Position numbers and translations under genes: made by a program | Source of the DNA: Alicyclobacillus fastidiosus | Lineage (GTDB): Bacteria > Bacillota > Bacilli > Alicyclobacillales > Alicyclobacillaceae | DNA length: 64,000 nt | Assembly (NCBI RefSeq): GCF_026651875.1 | Contig: NZ_CP104067.1 | Span: 1,426,001 to 1,490,000, forward strand | Direction: 5' to 3' | Shown: one piece after another, positions 26,723 through 34,905 of the stretch | Position numbering within the stretch: position 1 is the stretch's first letter | How the letters are laid out: each line of letters starts with the position of its first letter | Notes under the pieces: model-generated | Databases searched by the model: none | The model's input: the letters and a program-made list of their open reading frames with translations, nothing else | What the model was told of the DNA's origin: nothing

Positions 26723-27655
26723 ATGCGAATTCTATCTTTTCTGACCAATCACAACGAGCGCCTTGGCGTTGAATTCGATGGGCGCATTATCGACTTAAAT
26801 CTAGCTTGCCAAGCGATGTTGCAGCGGCGAGGGGAGCCCGCGGCGGATCGACTGGCTGATGCACTGCTACCTGCAGACGCGTTGGGGTTCTTACGGGGGG
26901 GCGACCGGGTTTTGCAGCAGGCCCAGGATGTGCTTTCCTTCGTCGCCGAGCGCACGCCGGAAGAGCGCTCCGATTACGCGATGGACGTAAAGCAGGTGCA
27001 ACGCCTAGCGCCCATCCCTCATCCAGGCAAAATCGTCTGTGTCGGTCGCAACTATCACGATCACGTCTCCGAAATGAAGCGCGAGGTACCGACCATTCCG
27101 GTCATTTTCGCGAAGTTGCCGAACACCGTCTGTGCACCGGAGGAGGATGTGCCGTTTCCACGCGTGTCGGACCAGTTTGACTACGAGGCCGAATTGGCTG
27201 TCGTCATCGGGCGGCAGGGCAGGTATATAGAGGAGCATGAGGCACCCGATTACGTGGCGGGGTATACGGCTTTTAACGACATCACCGTTCGCGATTGGCA
27301 GCACAGAACTCCACAGTGGTTGCAAGGCAAGTCGTTTGATAAGACGTGCCCGATGGGGCCAGTCCTGGTGACAAAGGACGAGATTCCCAACCCGAACGAA
27401 TTGGATATCAAACTCTGGCTGAACGGCGAACTGCGGCAAAACGATAACACGAGTCGGTTGATCTTTTCGATTCCCTACCTCATCTCGTTTGTCTCTCAAA
27501 TCATGACATTGGAGCCTGGAGATATTATCGCGACCGGGACACCTGGGGGCGTAGGTGTCGCCATGGAACCAAAAGGGTTTATGAAGGTCGGTGACCGTGT
27601 AAAAGTGGAGATTGAAAAGATTGGTGCACTCGTCAACGGGATTGTCGAAGGTTAA
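26723..27655 (+). CDS. Fumarylacetoacetate hydrolase-family enzyme (probable fumarylpyruvate hydrolase)
   Basis: A 310-aa FAH-fold protein. The catalytic core reads KIVCVGRNYHDHVSEM (about residues 102-117), PFPRVSDQFDYEAELAVVIGR (Glu ligands) and AFNDITVRDWQHRTPQW (Asp ligand), with the C-terminal signature PGDIIATGTPGGVGVAM. In gentisate operons this enzyme cleaves fumarylpyruvate to fumarate and pyruvate. GGAGG lies upstream of ATG 26723. It comes 42 bp after the dioxygenase gene. Confidence 0.88.
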   Translation: MRILSFLTNHNERLGVEFDGRIIDLNLACQAMLQRRGEPAADRLADALLPADALGFLRGGDRVLQQAQDVLSFVAERTPEERSDYAMDVKQVQRLAPIPHPGKIVCVGRNYHDHVSEMKREVPTIPVIFAKLPNTVCAPEEDVPFPRVSDQFDYEAELAVVIGRQGRYIEEHEAPDYVAGYTAFNDITVRDWQHRTPQWLQGKSFDKTCPMGPVLVTKDEIPNPNELDIKLWLNGELRQNDNTSRLIFSIPYLISFVSQIMTLEPGDIIATGTPGGVGVAMEPKGFMKVGDRVKVEIEKIGALVNGIVEG

Positions 27656-27699
27656 GCGCACAGGCGACGCATACAGAGCTTGTGAAGGAGGTTCGTCAA

Positions 27700-28191
27700 A
27701 TGACGACAACGGCCGAGATCAAAAGAGCACTGCTTGAGCTGCACGACGAGTTAGAGCGGACGGTGGCGGGGATTACGCCCAGCGAGTTGCATTGGAAGGC
27801 GGATGACAGCACGTGGTCGGTGGCGCAGATTCTGGCGCACGTGGCCGAGTTTGAACAGTTTTTTAGCCAGGATGTACTGCGTCTGCGCGACAACCCCGGT
27901 ACGTCGTTCGGGCGGACGATGGAGCACGCCGACAGGGTTCAAGCGGTGCAACTGACCGGATCGGAAGCGCTGGAGGGCTTACTTCAGTCGATTGAGCACA
28001 GCAGACAGGTCACAATCGACATGCTGGATGGTCTAACGGATGCCGACCTTCTTGTGGAAGGGAATCATCCGAAGTTTGGGGTGCGCACGATTGAGTGGGA
28101 GATCGGGCATTTTCTTACAGAACACCTGGAGAAACACATCGGTCAGGTGAACAGAACGAAGCTCGCGTACAAGCAGAGCGTAGTCCACTAA
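27700..28191 (+). CDS. DinB-family thiol-dependent enzyme (candidate maleylpyruvate isomerase)
   Basis: A 163-aa four-helix DinB-type protein. The three metal-binding histidines expected in the family can be placed in LAHVAEFEQFF (about residue 45) and GHFLTEHLEKHIG (about 135-150). ATG 27700 has AAGGAGG at good spacing. The DinB superfamily includes mycothiol-dependent maleylpyruvate isomerase; Firmicutes use bacillithiol instead. Placed between fumarylpyruvate hydrolase and the hydroxylase of a gentisate operon, it is well positioned to perform the missing maleylpyruvate to fumarylpyruvate step. The exact reaction is an inference. Confidence 0.75.
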   Translation: MTTTAEIKRALLELHDELERTVAGITPSELHWKADDSTWSVAQILAHVAEFEQFFSQDVLRLRDNPGTSFGRTMEHADRVQAVQLTGSEALEGLLQSIEHSRQVTIDMLDGLTDADLLVEGNHPKFGVRTIEWEIGHFLTEHLEKHIGQVNRTKLAYKQSVVH

Positions 28192-28230
28192 TGTTTCGAT
28201 TTTTTATCTAAGATCAGCGAGGTGATGGAT

Positions 28231-29415
28231 GTGGCAAACCAGGTCTCATTTTTGGTGATTGGTGGCGGCATTGGAGGCTTGACAGCCGCGTTATCCATTG
28301 CGAAGTGCGGCAAGTCCGTACACGTCTTGGAACAGGCTCCGCAATTTGGCGAGATCGGCGCGGGGCTGCAGCTCGCGCCCAACGCCATGCGAGTGCTGTC
28401 CAAACTGGGTCTTGAGGACGTCATCCGGGAATGTGCGGTGTTCCCGAAACGCCTTGTGTTGATGGATGCCATGCGCGGGGGGGAACTCAGTTCCCTCGAT
28501 TTAGGCGAAAAGTTTCGTACCCGATACGGTCAGCCGTACGCGGTGATGCATCGTTCCGACTTACATGCCATCTTGCTTGAAGCCTGTCGCGACAGCGAGC
28601 AAGTGACGTTATTGACGGACAAGCGAGTGACGGATGTAGAAAATTTGGAAGATTGTGTGCGCGTGACCTGTGCAGACGGCAGCGTCTATGAGGCAATGGC
28701 CGCCGTCGGGGCAGATGGACTGTGGTCCACCACGCGACAACTGTTCAGCGACGACCAACCCATTTGCTCTCAGTACGTCGCATACCGCGGCACGATTCCG
28801 ACCGAGGAGATCTTGCAATACGCGCGCTTGGACGACGTGGTCATGTGGATTGGGCCAAACCTGCACTTTGTTCAGTATCCGGTCCGCCGCAAAGAATTGT
28901 TTAACCAGGTTGCGGTTTTCAAGAGTACGCGCTACCGAGTGGACTCCGACGACTGGGGAACGCCGGAAGAGCTCGACGCCGTCTTCGATCAATGTTTCCC
29001 AGCTGTGGCGAACGCAGCGAAGTACATGCAAAGGCACCGCAGGTGGCCAATGTACGACAGAGAACCGTTAGACAACTGGACTTCCGGGCGACTCACGCTG
29101 TTAGGGGATGCGGCGCACCCGATGCTACAGTACATCGCTCAGGGGGCATGTCAGGCGATTGAGGATGGTGCCTGTCTTGCGCTGCAGATCTCCAGGTGTG
29201 GAGAGGATATCGATGCCGCGCTTGCAGCCTATCAGGCTGAGCGCACGGTGCGCACCGCAAGGGTGCAGCGCACGGCACGCTTGTTTGGGGACATCATCCA
29301 TACCGAAGACGAGGCGACGAGGATTTTGCGAAACGCGTTCATGCAAAAGCGAACGGCGGACGACTTCGGCGCTGTGGATTGGCTCTATGCGCCGGGCGTA
29401 CCGGTTCATCAGTGA
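28231..29415 (+). CDS. FAD-dependent aromatic hydroxylase (3-hydroxybenzoate 6-hydroxylase/salicylate hydroxylase-like)
   Basis: A 394-aa group A flavoprotein monooxygenase. The FAD motif is LVIGGGIGGLTAALSIAKCG (residues 6-25), the DG region reads VGADGLWSTTR, and the second FAD motif reads LLGDAAHPMLQYIAQGACQAIEDG. These enzymes hydroxylate aromatic acids using NAD(P)H and O2. Operon context suggests conversion of 3-hydroxybenzoate to gentisate. Starts at 28222, 28225 and 28231 are possible; GTG 28231 is spaced best from GAGGTGAT. Confidence 0.87.
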   Translation: MANQVSFLVIGGGIGGLTAALSIAKCGKSVHVLEQAPQFGEIGAGLQLAPNAMRVLSKLGLEDVIRECAVFPKRLVLMDAMRGGELSSLDLGEKFRTRYGQPYAVMHRSDLHAILLEACRDSEQVTLLTDKRVTDVENLEDCVRVTCADGSVYEAMAAVGADGLWSTTRQLFSDDQPICSQYVAYRGTIPTEEILQYARLDDVVMWIGPNLHFVQYPVRRKELFNQVAVFKSTRYRVDSDDWGTPEELDAVFDQCFPAVANAAKYMQRHRRWPMYDREPLDNWTSGRLTLLGDAAHPMLQYIAQGACQAIEDGACLALQISRCGEDIDAALAAYQAERTVRTARVQRTARLFGDIIHTEDEATRILRNAFMQKRTADDFGAVDWLYAPGVPVHQ

Positions 29416-29485
29416 CGGCACACAGTCGCCACGGCGTTGCCATTCGAAGATTCCGTCGTGGATTGAGGGAAGGGAGAATTGTGAG

Positions 29486-29743
29486 ATGAAGCACGTGGCT
29501 CTCTTGACCGAGGGGACACAACCCGCTTGTGAAGGGATCGTCGAGGAACATCGGAAGTACCTGACAGAGTTGAGACTGAAAGGACTGCTGGCGTCGTCAG
29601 GTCCCTTTCAGAACGTGACGGGCGGATTGCTGATTTATAATGTCGCGGACTTTGACGCGGCGCTTGAGATCATCCGCCATGACCCGATCATCGAAAGTGG
29701 ATGCCGCCACTTCGAACTATACACATGGGCCAATCAGGACTAG
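29486..29743 (+). CDS. YciI-like small protein
   Basis: An 85-aa protein of the YCII-related (dimeric alpha-beta barrel) superfamily: EHRKYLTELRLKGLLASSGPFQNVTGGLLIYNV with a downstream DPIIESGC segment. Related proteins include muconolactone isomerase-type and uncharacterised enzymes; in aromatic operons they are sometimes proposed as isomerases or decyclisation helpers. AGGGAG lies 10 nt before ATG 29486. It is the penultimate gene of the gentisate operon. Confidence 0.75.
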   Translation: MKHVALLTEGTQPACEGIVEEHRKYLTELRLKGLLASSGPFQNVTGGLLIYNVADFDAALEIIRHDPIIESGCRHFELYTWANQD

Positions 29744-29944
29744 ACGAGAGATACACGCTTTTGCGAGGGCGGTTCTAGGGGCGTGACCGGTGGGGAAGCG
29801 ATAGATGTTCCGTTCCCCACCGGTCAAATGTGGCCCTTGAAGTGACCCACATGCGCATGAGACGAGCTGCGTGTAAGCGCATTCTAAAAGCTGTTGAAGG
29901 ACCTGATATTTCTGAATTATCCAATCCGAGGAGGAAGGGAAACG

Positions 29945-31186
29945 ATGAGCGAAGTAGTGCCGAACCGGTATCAAAATGCCCTGATGTGGATGCTGTTTTT
30001 GATGCTTGGTTTCGTCTTCTTTGACCGACTTACCATCACCTATTTAATGCCGATCATCGCGCCGAAGTTGCATGTGGATAACGCACAAGTGGGTCAAATC
30101 TCGATGTGGATGACCTTAGCCTGGGACGCCTCCGCACTCGTCTTTGGCATGTTGTCGGACAAGTCTGGCGTGCGGAAGCGCTGGCTGATTCCGTTTATCA
30201 TCTGCACCGCCGTCTTTTCTGGATTTTCGGCGGTCGCTGTCTCCTTTTCATCCTTATTGCTCATCCGTATCTTAAACGGATTGGGCGAAGGTCCCACGTT
30301 TCCCCTCAGCATGTCCATGCTGGCTGCAGCGTCTGACGAGAGGAGACTTGGGAGAAACATCGGGTTTGCCCAGAGTGGTACGGGATTAATTGGCATGGCG
30401 TTGGCCCCTTTAGTCGTGACGCAGGTGGCCGTTCACTTTAACTGGCACGTCGCGTTTGTGGTATCGGGTATCCCAACGCTCGTGATGGCACTCGTCATGT
30501 GGAAGTGGGCAAAGGAAGTTCGATTTGCCGCGTCGGCGACGAAGATGAACGTCGGGCGGTACATGGAAGCGCTGAAATATCGGAATGTGAGTGTCTCAGT
30601 GCTCGTCTCCATCTGTCTGATGATCGCACTTTGGGTAATGAACATCTTTGCACCTCTGTTTTTGACCAATGTCGATCACCTCACCGAATCCCAGATGGGC
30701 TACGTTATGGCTATCATGGGATTGGGGGCATTCTTTTGGGGATTTGTCGTTCCGTTCATATCTGACGTTTGGGGCCGAAAACCCACGGTTATCGTTTTTT
30801 CCTTCTTATCCATCTTTCCGCCACTCGTGATGCATTTCTACCATGGCAACTGGGTGATTCTCGCGGTTGTCAGCTTCTTTTTGAACGTCGTACAAGGCGT
30901 GTTTCCGCTCATGATGAACATTATCCCGATGGAAACGGTCCCCCGAGAACTGGCGGCGACGGCTGGGGCACTGAGTATGAGCGTCGGGGAAATTATCGGA
31001 GCGGCGCTGACACCGGCGATTGCTGGCGCCCTGGCCGATCACTACGGACTGCCTATCGTGATGTATATCGCAGCCGCGGGGCCGTTCGTAGCCACCTTCG
31101 TCGGTTTCGCCTTCAAGGAAAGTAGGGTTCGTCGGACGCGGGAAACGAATATCGAAGCGCAGGCCAGTGAAGCCGATTACGTCTAG
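29945..31186 (+). CDS. MFS transporter of the gentisate module
   Basis: A 413-aa carrier with about twelve transmembrane segments. The signature loop is FGMLSDKSGVRKRWL between helices 2 and 3, and an Asp in FVFFDRLTITYLMPII in helix 1 resembles the aromatic acid:H+ symporter and anion:cation symporter branches. ATG 29945 follows GAGGAGGAAGGG. As last gene of the operon it probably imports the aromatic acid (3-hydroxybenzoate or gentisate). Confidence 0.87.
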   Translation: MSEVVPNRYQNALMWMLFLMLGFVFFDRLTITYLMPIIAPKLHVDNAQVGQISMWMTLAWDASALVFGMLSDKSGVRKRWLIPFIICTAVFSGFSAVAVSFSSLLLIRILNGLGEGPTFPLSMSMLAAASDERRLGRNIGFAQSGTGLIGMALAPLVVTQVAVHFNWHVAFVVSGIPTLVMALVMWKWAKEVRFAASATKMNVGRYMEALKYRNVSVSVLVSICLMIALWVMNIFAPLFLTNVDHLTESQMGYVMAIMGLGAFFWGFVVPFISDVWGRKPTVIVFSFLSIFPPLVMHFYHGNWVILAVVSFFLNVVQGVFPLMMNIIPMETVPRELAATAGALSMSVGEIIGAALTPAIAGALADHYGLPIVMYIAAAGPFVATFVGFAFKESRVRRTRETNIEAQASEADYV

Positions 31187-31198
31187 CTCCCGGTCTGG

Positions 31199-31236
31199 GC
31201 GCAATGCCTGGAAGGCATTGCGCTCGGGACCTTTTT
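31199..31236 (+). terminator. Intrinsic terminator of the gentisate operon
   Basis: GCGCAATGCCT (31199-31209) pairs perfectly with AGGCATTGCGC (31213-31223) across a 3-nt loop. A run of five T follows at 31232-31236. It is 12 bp past the MFS stop codon. Confidence 0.88.
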
Positions 31237-31255
31237 CCGTTCCCCGTTTGTGAGT

Positions 31256-31299
31256 ATATATAGTATTCCTTATATGCCGTTCACAAAATTTAAAATTGT
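31256..31299. promoter_or_regulatory. 44-bp LysR-type box, copy 1 (before class II aldolase gene)
   Basis: Aligned without gaps to 34746-34789, 33 of 44 bases are identical. The shared core is TTATATG, four free bases, TCA, one free base, AAAATTTAAA, one free base, TTGT. The left arm ATATA and TTATAT make an inverted repeat typical of LysR regulator sites. The second copy is in the promoter shared by the LysR gene and the Gfo/Idh gene, so both transcription units are likely controlled by that LysR protein. Confidence 0.7.
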
Positions 31300-31477
31300 A
31301 TGACTACTATTTAGGATCGTAAGCTTAAGCCATACAGTGGAGCGCGGTTCCAACCATCCCTCATCGCAGGTGTCATCGCTGGTCTCCGAATCGCTGACAC
31401 GGCTGACTCGGGATGGAGGTACGTACGACTTGCGGCGTCTTTCCTGTGACACTTCATGCGGAGTTTGGAGGATATTC

Positions 31478-32215
31478 ATGTCAAGATTAGCGGAACAGGC
31501 GATTGAGGATCTCGTATTGGCCAATCACATTTTAAGTTGCGAAGGTATTTTGGAAGCATTCGGCCATGTGAGTGTGCGTCACCCAGACAATCCGGACCAC
31601 TTTCTCCTATCCCGGTCGCTTTCACCTCAGCACGTGCAAAAACAGGATATTATGGAGTTCGACTTTTCCGGAAATCCGATTGGTTCCTCGTCCTACCGAC
31701 CTTATTCCGAACGGATTCTGCATGCCAAGATCTATGAGGCGCGCCCAGATGTCCACGCGGTTTGCCACAACCACGCACTCGCACTGATTCCTTTTTCCAC
31801 AACAGGCCTCGACATCAAGTCGATTTGCCACGTCGGTTGCATGTTTTTTGAGGGAATCCCGCTGTATGACGATTACGACGTATCTGATGGAATGCTGATT
31901 GTCAACGAACGAGAGGGGGAGAGAATTGCCAGAACATTGGGCTCCAAGCGGGCCTTGCTCATGCGAGGGCACGGTGTCGTGGTCGTGGGTGAAAATTTGA
32001 AGCAAACGGTCATGAGCTCCATTTATCTGGCGACCAATGCAGAGATTCAATACCGCGCGATGCAGCTTGGTGATCCGAAATACCTGTCTTACGAGGAGGG
32101 GAGAGCGGCAACAGAGACCATGTTTGGTGAAGTGCCTTTAGAGCGGGCCTGGAACTACTGGAAAGAGAGGGCGATTCGGAGCGAAGCTGGGTATCGCCAA
32201 GAACGTGGGTTGTAA
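31478..32215 (+). CDS. Class II aldolase/adducin-family enzyme (candidate aromatic decarboxylase)
   Basis: A 245-aa protein of the class II aldolase fold. Zinc ligands are His residues in VCHNHALALIPF and LMRGHGVVVVG; the phosphate or carboxylate loop is GHVSVRHP. Members with the SRSLSPQHV segment include decarboxylases acting on dihydroxylated aromatic acids (PhtC-type 3,4-dihydroxyphthalate decarboxylase) as well as sugar aldolases. ATG 31478 has GGAGG upstream. Because the next genes are an aromatic MFS, a dihydrodiol-dehydrogenase-like protein and a Rieske oxygenase, decarboxylation of an aromatic diacid is the most consistent role; a fuculose-type aldolase is less likely. Confidence 0.8.
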   Translation: MSRLAEQAIEDLVLANHILSCEGILEAFGHVSVRHPDNPDHFLLSRSLSPQHVQKQDIMEFDFSGNPIGSSSYRPYSERILHAKIYEARPDVHAVCHNHALALIPFSTTGLDIKSICHVGCMFFEGIPLYDDYDVSDGMLIVNEREGERIARTLGSKRALLMRGHGVVVVGENLKQTVMSSIYLATNAEIQYRAMQLGDPKYLSYEEGRAATETMFGEVPLERAWNYWKERAIRSEAGYRQERGL

Positions 32216-32266
32216 CATGGGGGGCCGCCGCGGCACGCACGCAGAACTGTAGCCGCGCAAGTATTC

Positions 32267-32280
32267 AGAAAGCGCTTCCA
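32267..32280. promoter_or_regulatory. cre-like box before the second aromatic MFS gene
   Basis: AGAAAGCGCTTCCA matches 12 of 14 consensus positions, 85 bp before the MFS start. Confidence 0.45.
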
Positions 32281-32364
32281 TATATGTGCCCATCGTAGTC
32301 ATGACGCCAAGTAAATCAGAGAAAGTGATTGCACAGTGGATTTCATCGAGGGGGAGTCAATTTC

Positions 32365-33639
32365 ATGTCGAATCGTCCGTTGGTCGTGCCCTCAAGTCAA
32401 ACGGCGGCCGGAACCAGTTCGGTCCGTTGGAAGTTCGTAATGCCTACCTTGCTCGTGATCTGGATCCTCGGCATGGTCGACAAAGTCGGTGTCGCGGTGG
32501 TTGCGACGAACAAAGACTTTCTTCAGGAAATGCACCTCACCCACAGTCCGGCTTTGGTTGGACTGCTGATGACGGCTATGCTGTTCGCGTATGGGATTGG
32601 GTTTCCCATTTGGGGTGTGTTGGTCGATCGGATGGGTCCGAAACAATGTACCATTTGCGGCCTCCTGTTGTGGGCGATGAGCACCGCGCTCGGCGCATTG
32701 GCAGAGAATTTCACGATGTTGCTCATATCGCGGATCATATTAGGCTTGGCTGAGGCTTACCTATGGCCGACGTCGAACGCGTTGACCGCGCGGTGGTTCC
32801 CGCTGAGCGAGCGCGGCCGGGCCAAGGCGATTTGGATTAACGGCATCAATATCGGCCTCGCGATCTCCGGATTTGTCGTGAATGGGTTGATAGGTTCGTT
32901 CCAATGGCGAGGCGTGTTCTGGTTTTTGACCCTGTGTGCGTTGGTCATTTGTCTGCCGATGGCTATCCTCTTCTTAAAAAACAATCCGGCGGACGACAAG
33001 CGCGTCAGTCCGTCAGAGTTGGCTTATATCCAGCAAGAACAATTGACGGTCGAACGGCACGTGGAGAAAGCCAAAGGGATGAACTCCTCCAGCTTCTGGC
33101 TAGCCGTGCTTGTGAATATCGCTAACGTATTCGGCGTGTTTGGCTTGGCGACATGGTTCCCAAGTTACTTGACGACTGCTAAGCACTTCAGTCACGCCAC
33201 GACGAGCAATTACATCGCGTTGGCATTTGGGCTGTGCATCATCATGACGACGGTCGTTGGATCATTTACGGATAAGACGAAGCGTAAAGCTATCTGGGGC
33301 CTGTGGGGATTCGTTGTCTCGATGGTCCTGCTTGTGGCGATTTCCTTTGTCCCATCCGCTCTTTACGACGCCTTGTTCCTCGTCGTCGCGATCATCTGTA
33401 TCCAGGGGATCACCACGCTCGTCAATCATGGAATTATGCATAGTTTTACGGTTACGGAGCACATTGGTCGCGACAACGGAATCATGGTTGGCATCTCGAA
33501 CTTGCTGGCCGCGTTGGGGCCCACCATCATGGGAGCGTTGATCGGTCTTGCAGGGTTCAACATGGCGTTTGGATTCTTGGCAGTTTGCTTTCTAATCGGG
33601 GCGATTGGGCATACGGTGTTAGCGAAACAGGGCTACTGA
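32365..33639 (+). CDS. MFS transporter (aromatic acid type, module 2)
   Basis: A 424-aa carrier with twelve likely transmembrane segments, closely similar to the frameshifted carrier at 22855 (both share PTLLVIW, VVATNKDF / IIATNKHF, and a WGVLVDRMGP / WGPIVDRIGP loop). Its TTSNY and TNKKxxG-type motifs resemble phthalate/aromatic acid permeases. ATG 32365 has GGGGGAG 9 nt upstream. It is paired with the class II aldolase gene and with a Rieske module, so it likely imports the aromatic acid used there. Confidence 0.88.
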   Translation: MSNRPLVVPSSQTAAGTSSVRWKFVMPTLLVIWILGMVDKVGVAVVATNKDFLQEMHLTHSPALVGLLMTAMLFAYGIGFPIWGVLVDRMGPKQCTICGLLLWAMSTALGALAENFTMLLISRIILGLAEAYLWPTSNALTARWFPLSERGRAKAIWINGINIGLAISGFVVNGLIGSFQWRGVFWFLTLCALVICLPMAILFLKNNPADDKRVSPSELAYIQQEQLTVERHVEKAKGMNSSSFWLAVLVNIANVFGVFGLATWFPSYLTTAKHFSHATTSNYIALAFGLCIIMTTVVGSFTDKTKRKAIWGLWGFVVSMVLLVAISFVPSALYDALFLVVAIICIQGITTLVNHGIMHSFTVTEHIGRDNGIMVGISNLLAALGPTIMGALIGLAGFNMAFGFLAVCFLIGAIGHTVLAKQGY

Positions 33640-33716
33640 GGATTAAGAGGACAGTGATCCCTATCACGAACTTGAACTATCGCTCAAGCGTGGATTGCGA
33701 AAATGATAGCGCTTTC

Positions 33717-33762
33717 GATGAATGAGGGACTGAGTGACGACATCAGTCCCCTCGCGTTCATC
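33717..33762. terminator. Imperfect hairpin between convergent MFS and LysR genes
   Basis: GATGAATGAGGGACTGA pairs with TCAGTCCCCTC and GTTCATC across a 9-nt loop, with small bulges. It lies where two genes converge. There is no good T-run on either strand, so it is only a probable terminator. A cre-like sequence (TGATAGCGCTTTCG, 12 of 14) overlaps its left end at 33704-33717, in an unusual position for repression. Confidence 0.45.
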
Positions 33763-33805
33763 CACCATGGACCGGGCCGTTGCGGCCGAGCTGGTGTGAG
33801 AGGGG

Positions 33806-34732
33806 TCAGTCCGTGCGAGGAAAGGACGCGAGCAGGAAATCGACGAACCGCTGCACGGTGGGGCGCAGCTCGAGATTGTTTTGTGTGACGATGACGCAAT
33901 CCAACGGAGGATGGCGCAATTCAGGAAACGAAAACTCGAACAGTTGACCATTGGCCAATTCGTGTCGTACTGATGTGTACGGTAAAAACGCCATGCCGAG
34001 ACCTTCGAGTACGACAATTTTGATCGACTCCAAATCTTCCATTCGCAGGCGAATCGTGTAATCCTCGTCCGAGATCCCGAGATTTCGAAGGATTTGCTGA
34101 ATCAACTTCCAATGGGTGGAGTGCGTGACGGCACTGATCAGGGGAACAGATTGGAATAAGTGCTTGTTGATCTCCAACTGGTGAGCCCAGGGAGACTGAC
34201 TACTATAGACTAGACACCAGTGGTCATGACGAAGCATGGTGGCTCGCAATCCGGACGGGAGAGGAACCGTTTCGTCGGACGTCACGACGCCTACGTCGAG
34301 AATCTTGTTCAGTACCTGGTTATAAATCGTTTCGGTGTCCTTGTATACCACGGAGATATGGATCTGCTCTAATACCCCCATGTACTGGGCGATGATGTGG
34401 GGCAAAAAGTACCGTCCGAACGGACGATTGCTTCCGATAGCCAGGTTCCCTTGGTCGTTTTGCATCAGCTCTTCGACGGTCGTAACGAGTTTTTGCTCAA
34501 GCGCCAGGATGTCCTGGGCGAATTCGTACGTAATCCGCCCGGTATCCGTCAGATACAGATGATTTCCCTTGCGTTCAAACAACGTTGTGGACAAGAAATT
34601 CTGTAGCGATTTCACCTGCAGGCTCAGGGCCGGTTGCGTAATCATCAACTCTTTGGCGGTTTCCACATAACTGCCGTGATCGACAACGGCACGAAACAGT
34701 TCCAACTGATGCAGGCTCAGATGCTCACGCAT
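33806..34732 (-). CDS. LysR-family transcriptional regulator (module 2)
   Basis: A 308-aa LysR protein. The winged HTH covers residues 1-65 (LELFRAVVDHGSYVETAKELMITQPALSLQVKSLQ) and the rest forms the effector domain. GAGGTG lies before the ATG on the minus strand. It is divergent from the Gfo/Idh-Rieske unit, and a 44-bp box repeated in this divergent promoter and before the class II aldolase gene is its most likely target. Confidence 0.9.
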   Translation of the reverse strand: MREHLSLHQLELFRAVVDHGSYVETAKELMITQPALSLQVKSLQNFLSTTLFERKGNHLYLTDTGRITYEFAQDILALEQKLVTTVEELMQNDQGNLAIGSNRPFGRYFLPHIIAQYMGVLEQIHISVVYKDTETIYNQVLNKILDVGVVTSDETVPLPSGLRATMLRHDHWCLVYSSQSPWAHQLEINKHLFQSVPLISAVTHSTHWKLIQQILRNLGISDEDYTIRLRMEDLESIKIVVLEGLGMAFLPYTSVRHELANGQLFEFSFPELRHPPLDCVIVTQNNLELRPTVQRFVDFLLASFPRTD

Positions 34733-34745
34733 AGGAACACCTCGA

Positions 34746-34789
34746 ATATAAGTTTTTCTTTATATGTTAGTCAGAAAATTTAAATTTGT
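34746..34789. promoter_or_regulatory. 44-bp LysR-type box, copy 2 (divergent promoter)
   Basis: ATATAAG-N6-TTTATAT is a clear inverted repeat, followed by TCA and an AAAATTTAAA core shared with 31256-31299 (33 of 44 identical, no gaps). It starts 14 bp from the LysR gene and lies about 120 bp before the Gfo/Idh gene, fitting autoregulation and activation of the divergent unit. Confidence 0.72.
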
Positions 34790-34905
34790 GCAATACGCAG
34801 ACGGGGGCGTAAGCTCAAAGAGAGGCACGAGCGAAAGCATCTACGCCATTCTTGGTAAGCGCTTGTTTTTGGCGCTGTAATTTCACCCTGATGAGGAGGT
34901 GACTT

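Noticed and set aside
31415-31435. A GTACGTAC sequence before the class II aldolase gene as an AraR box
   Set aside because: Only the central eight bases match; the A/T flanks of the AraR box are absent, and no arabinose gene is near.
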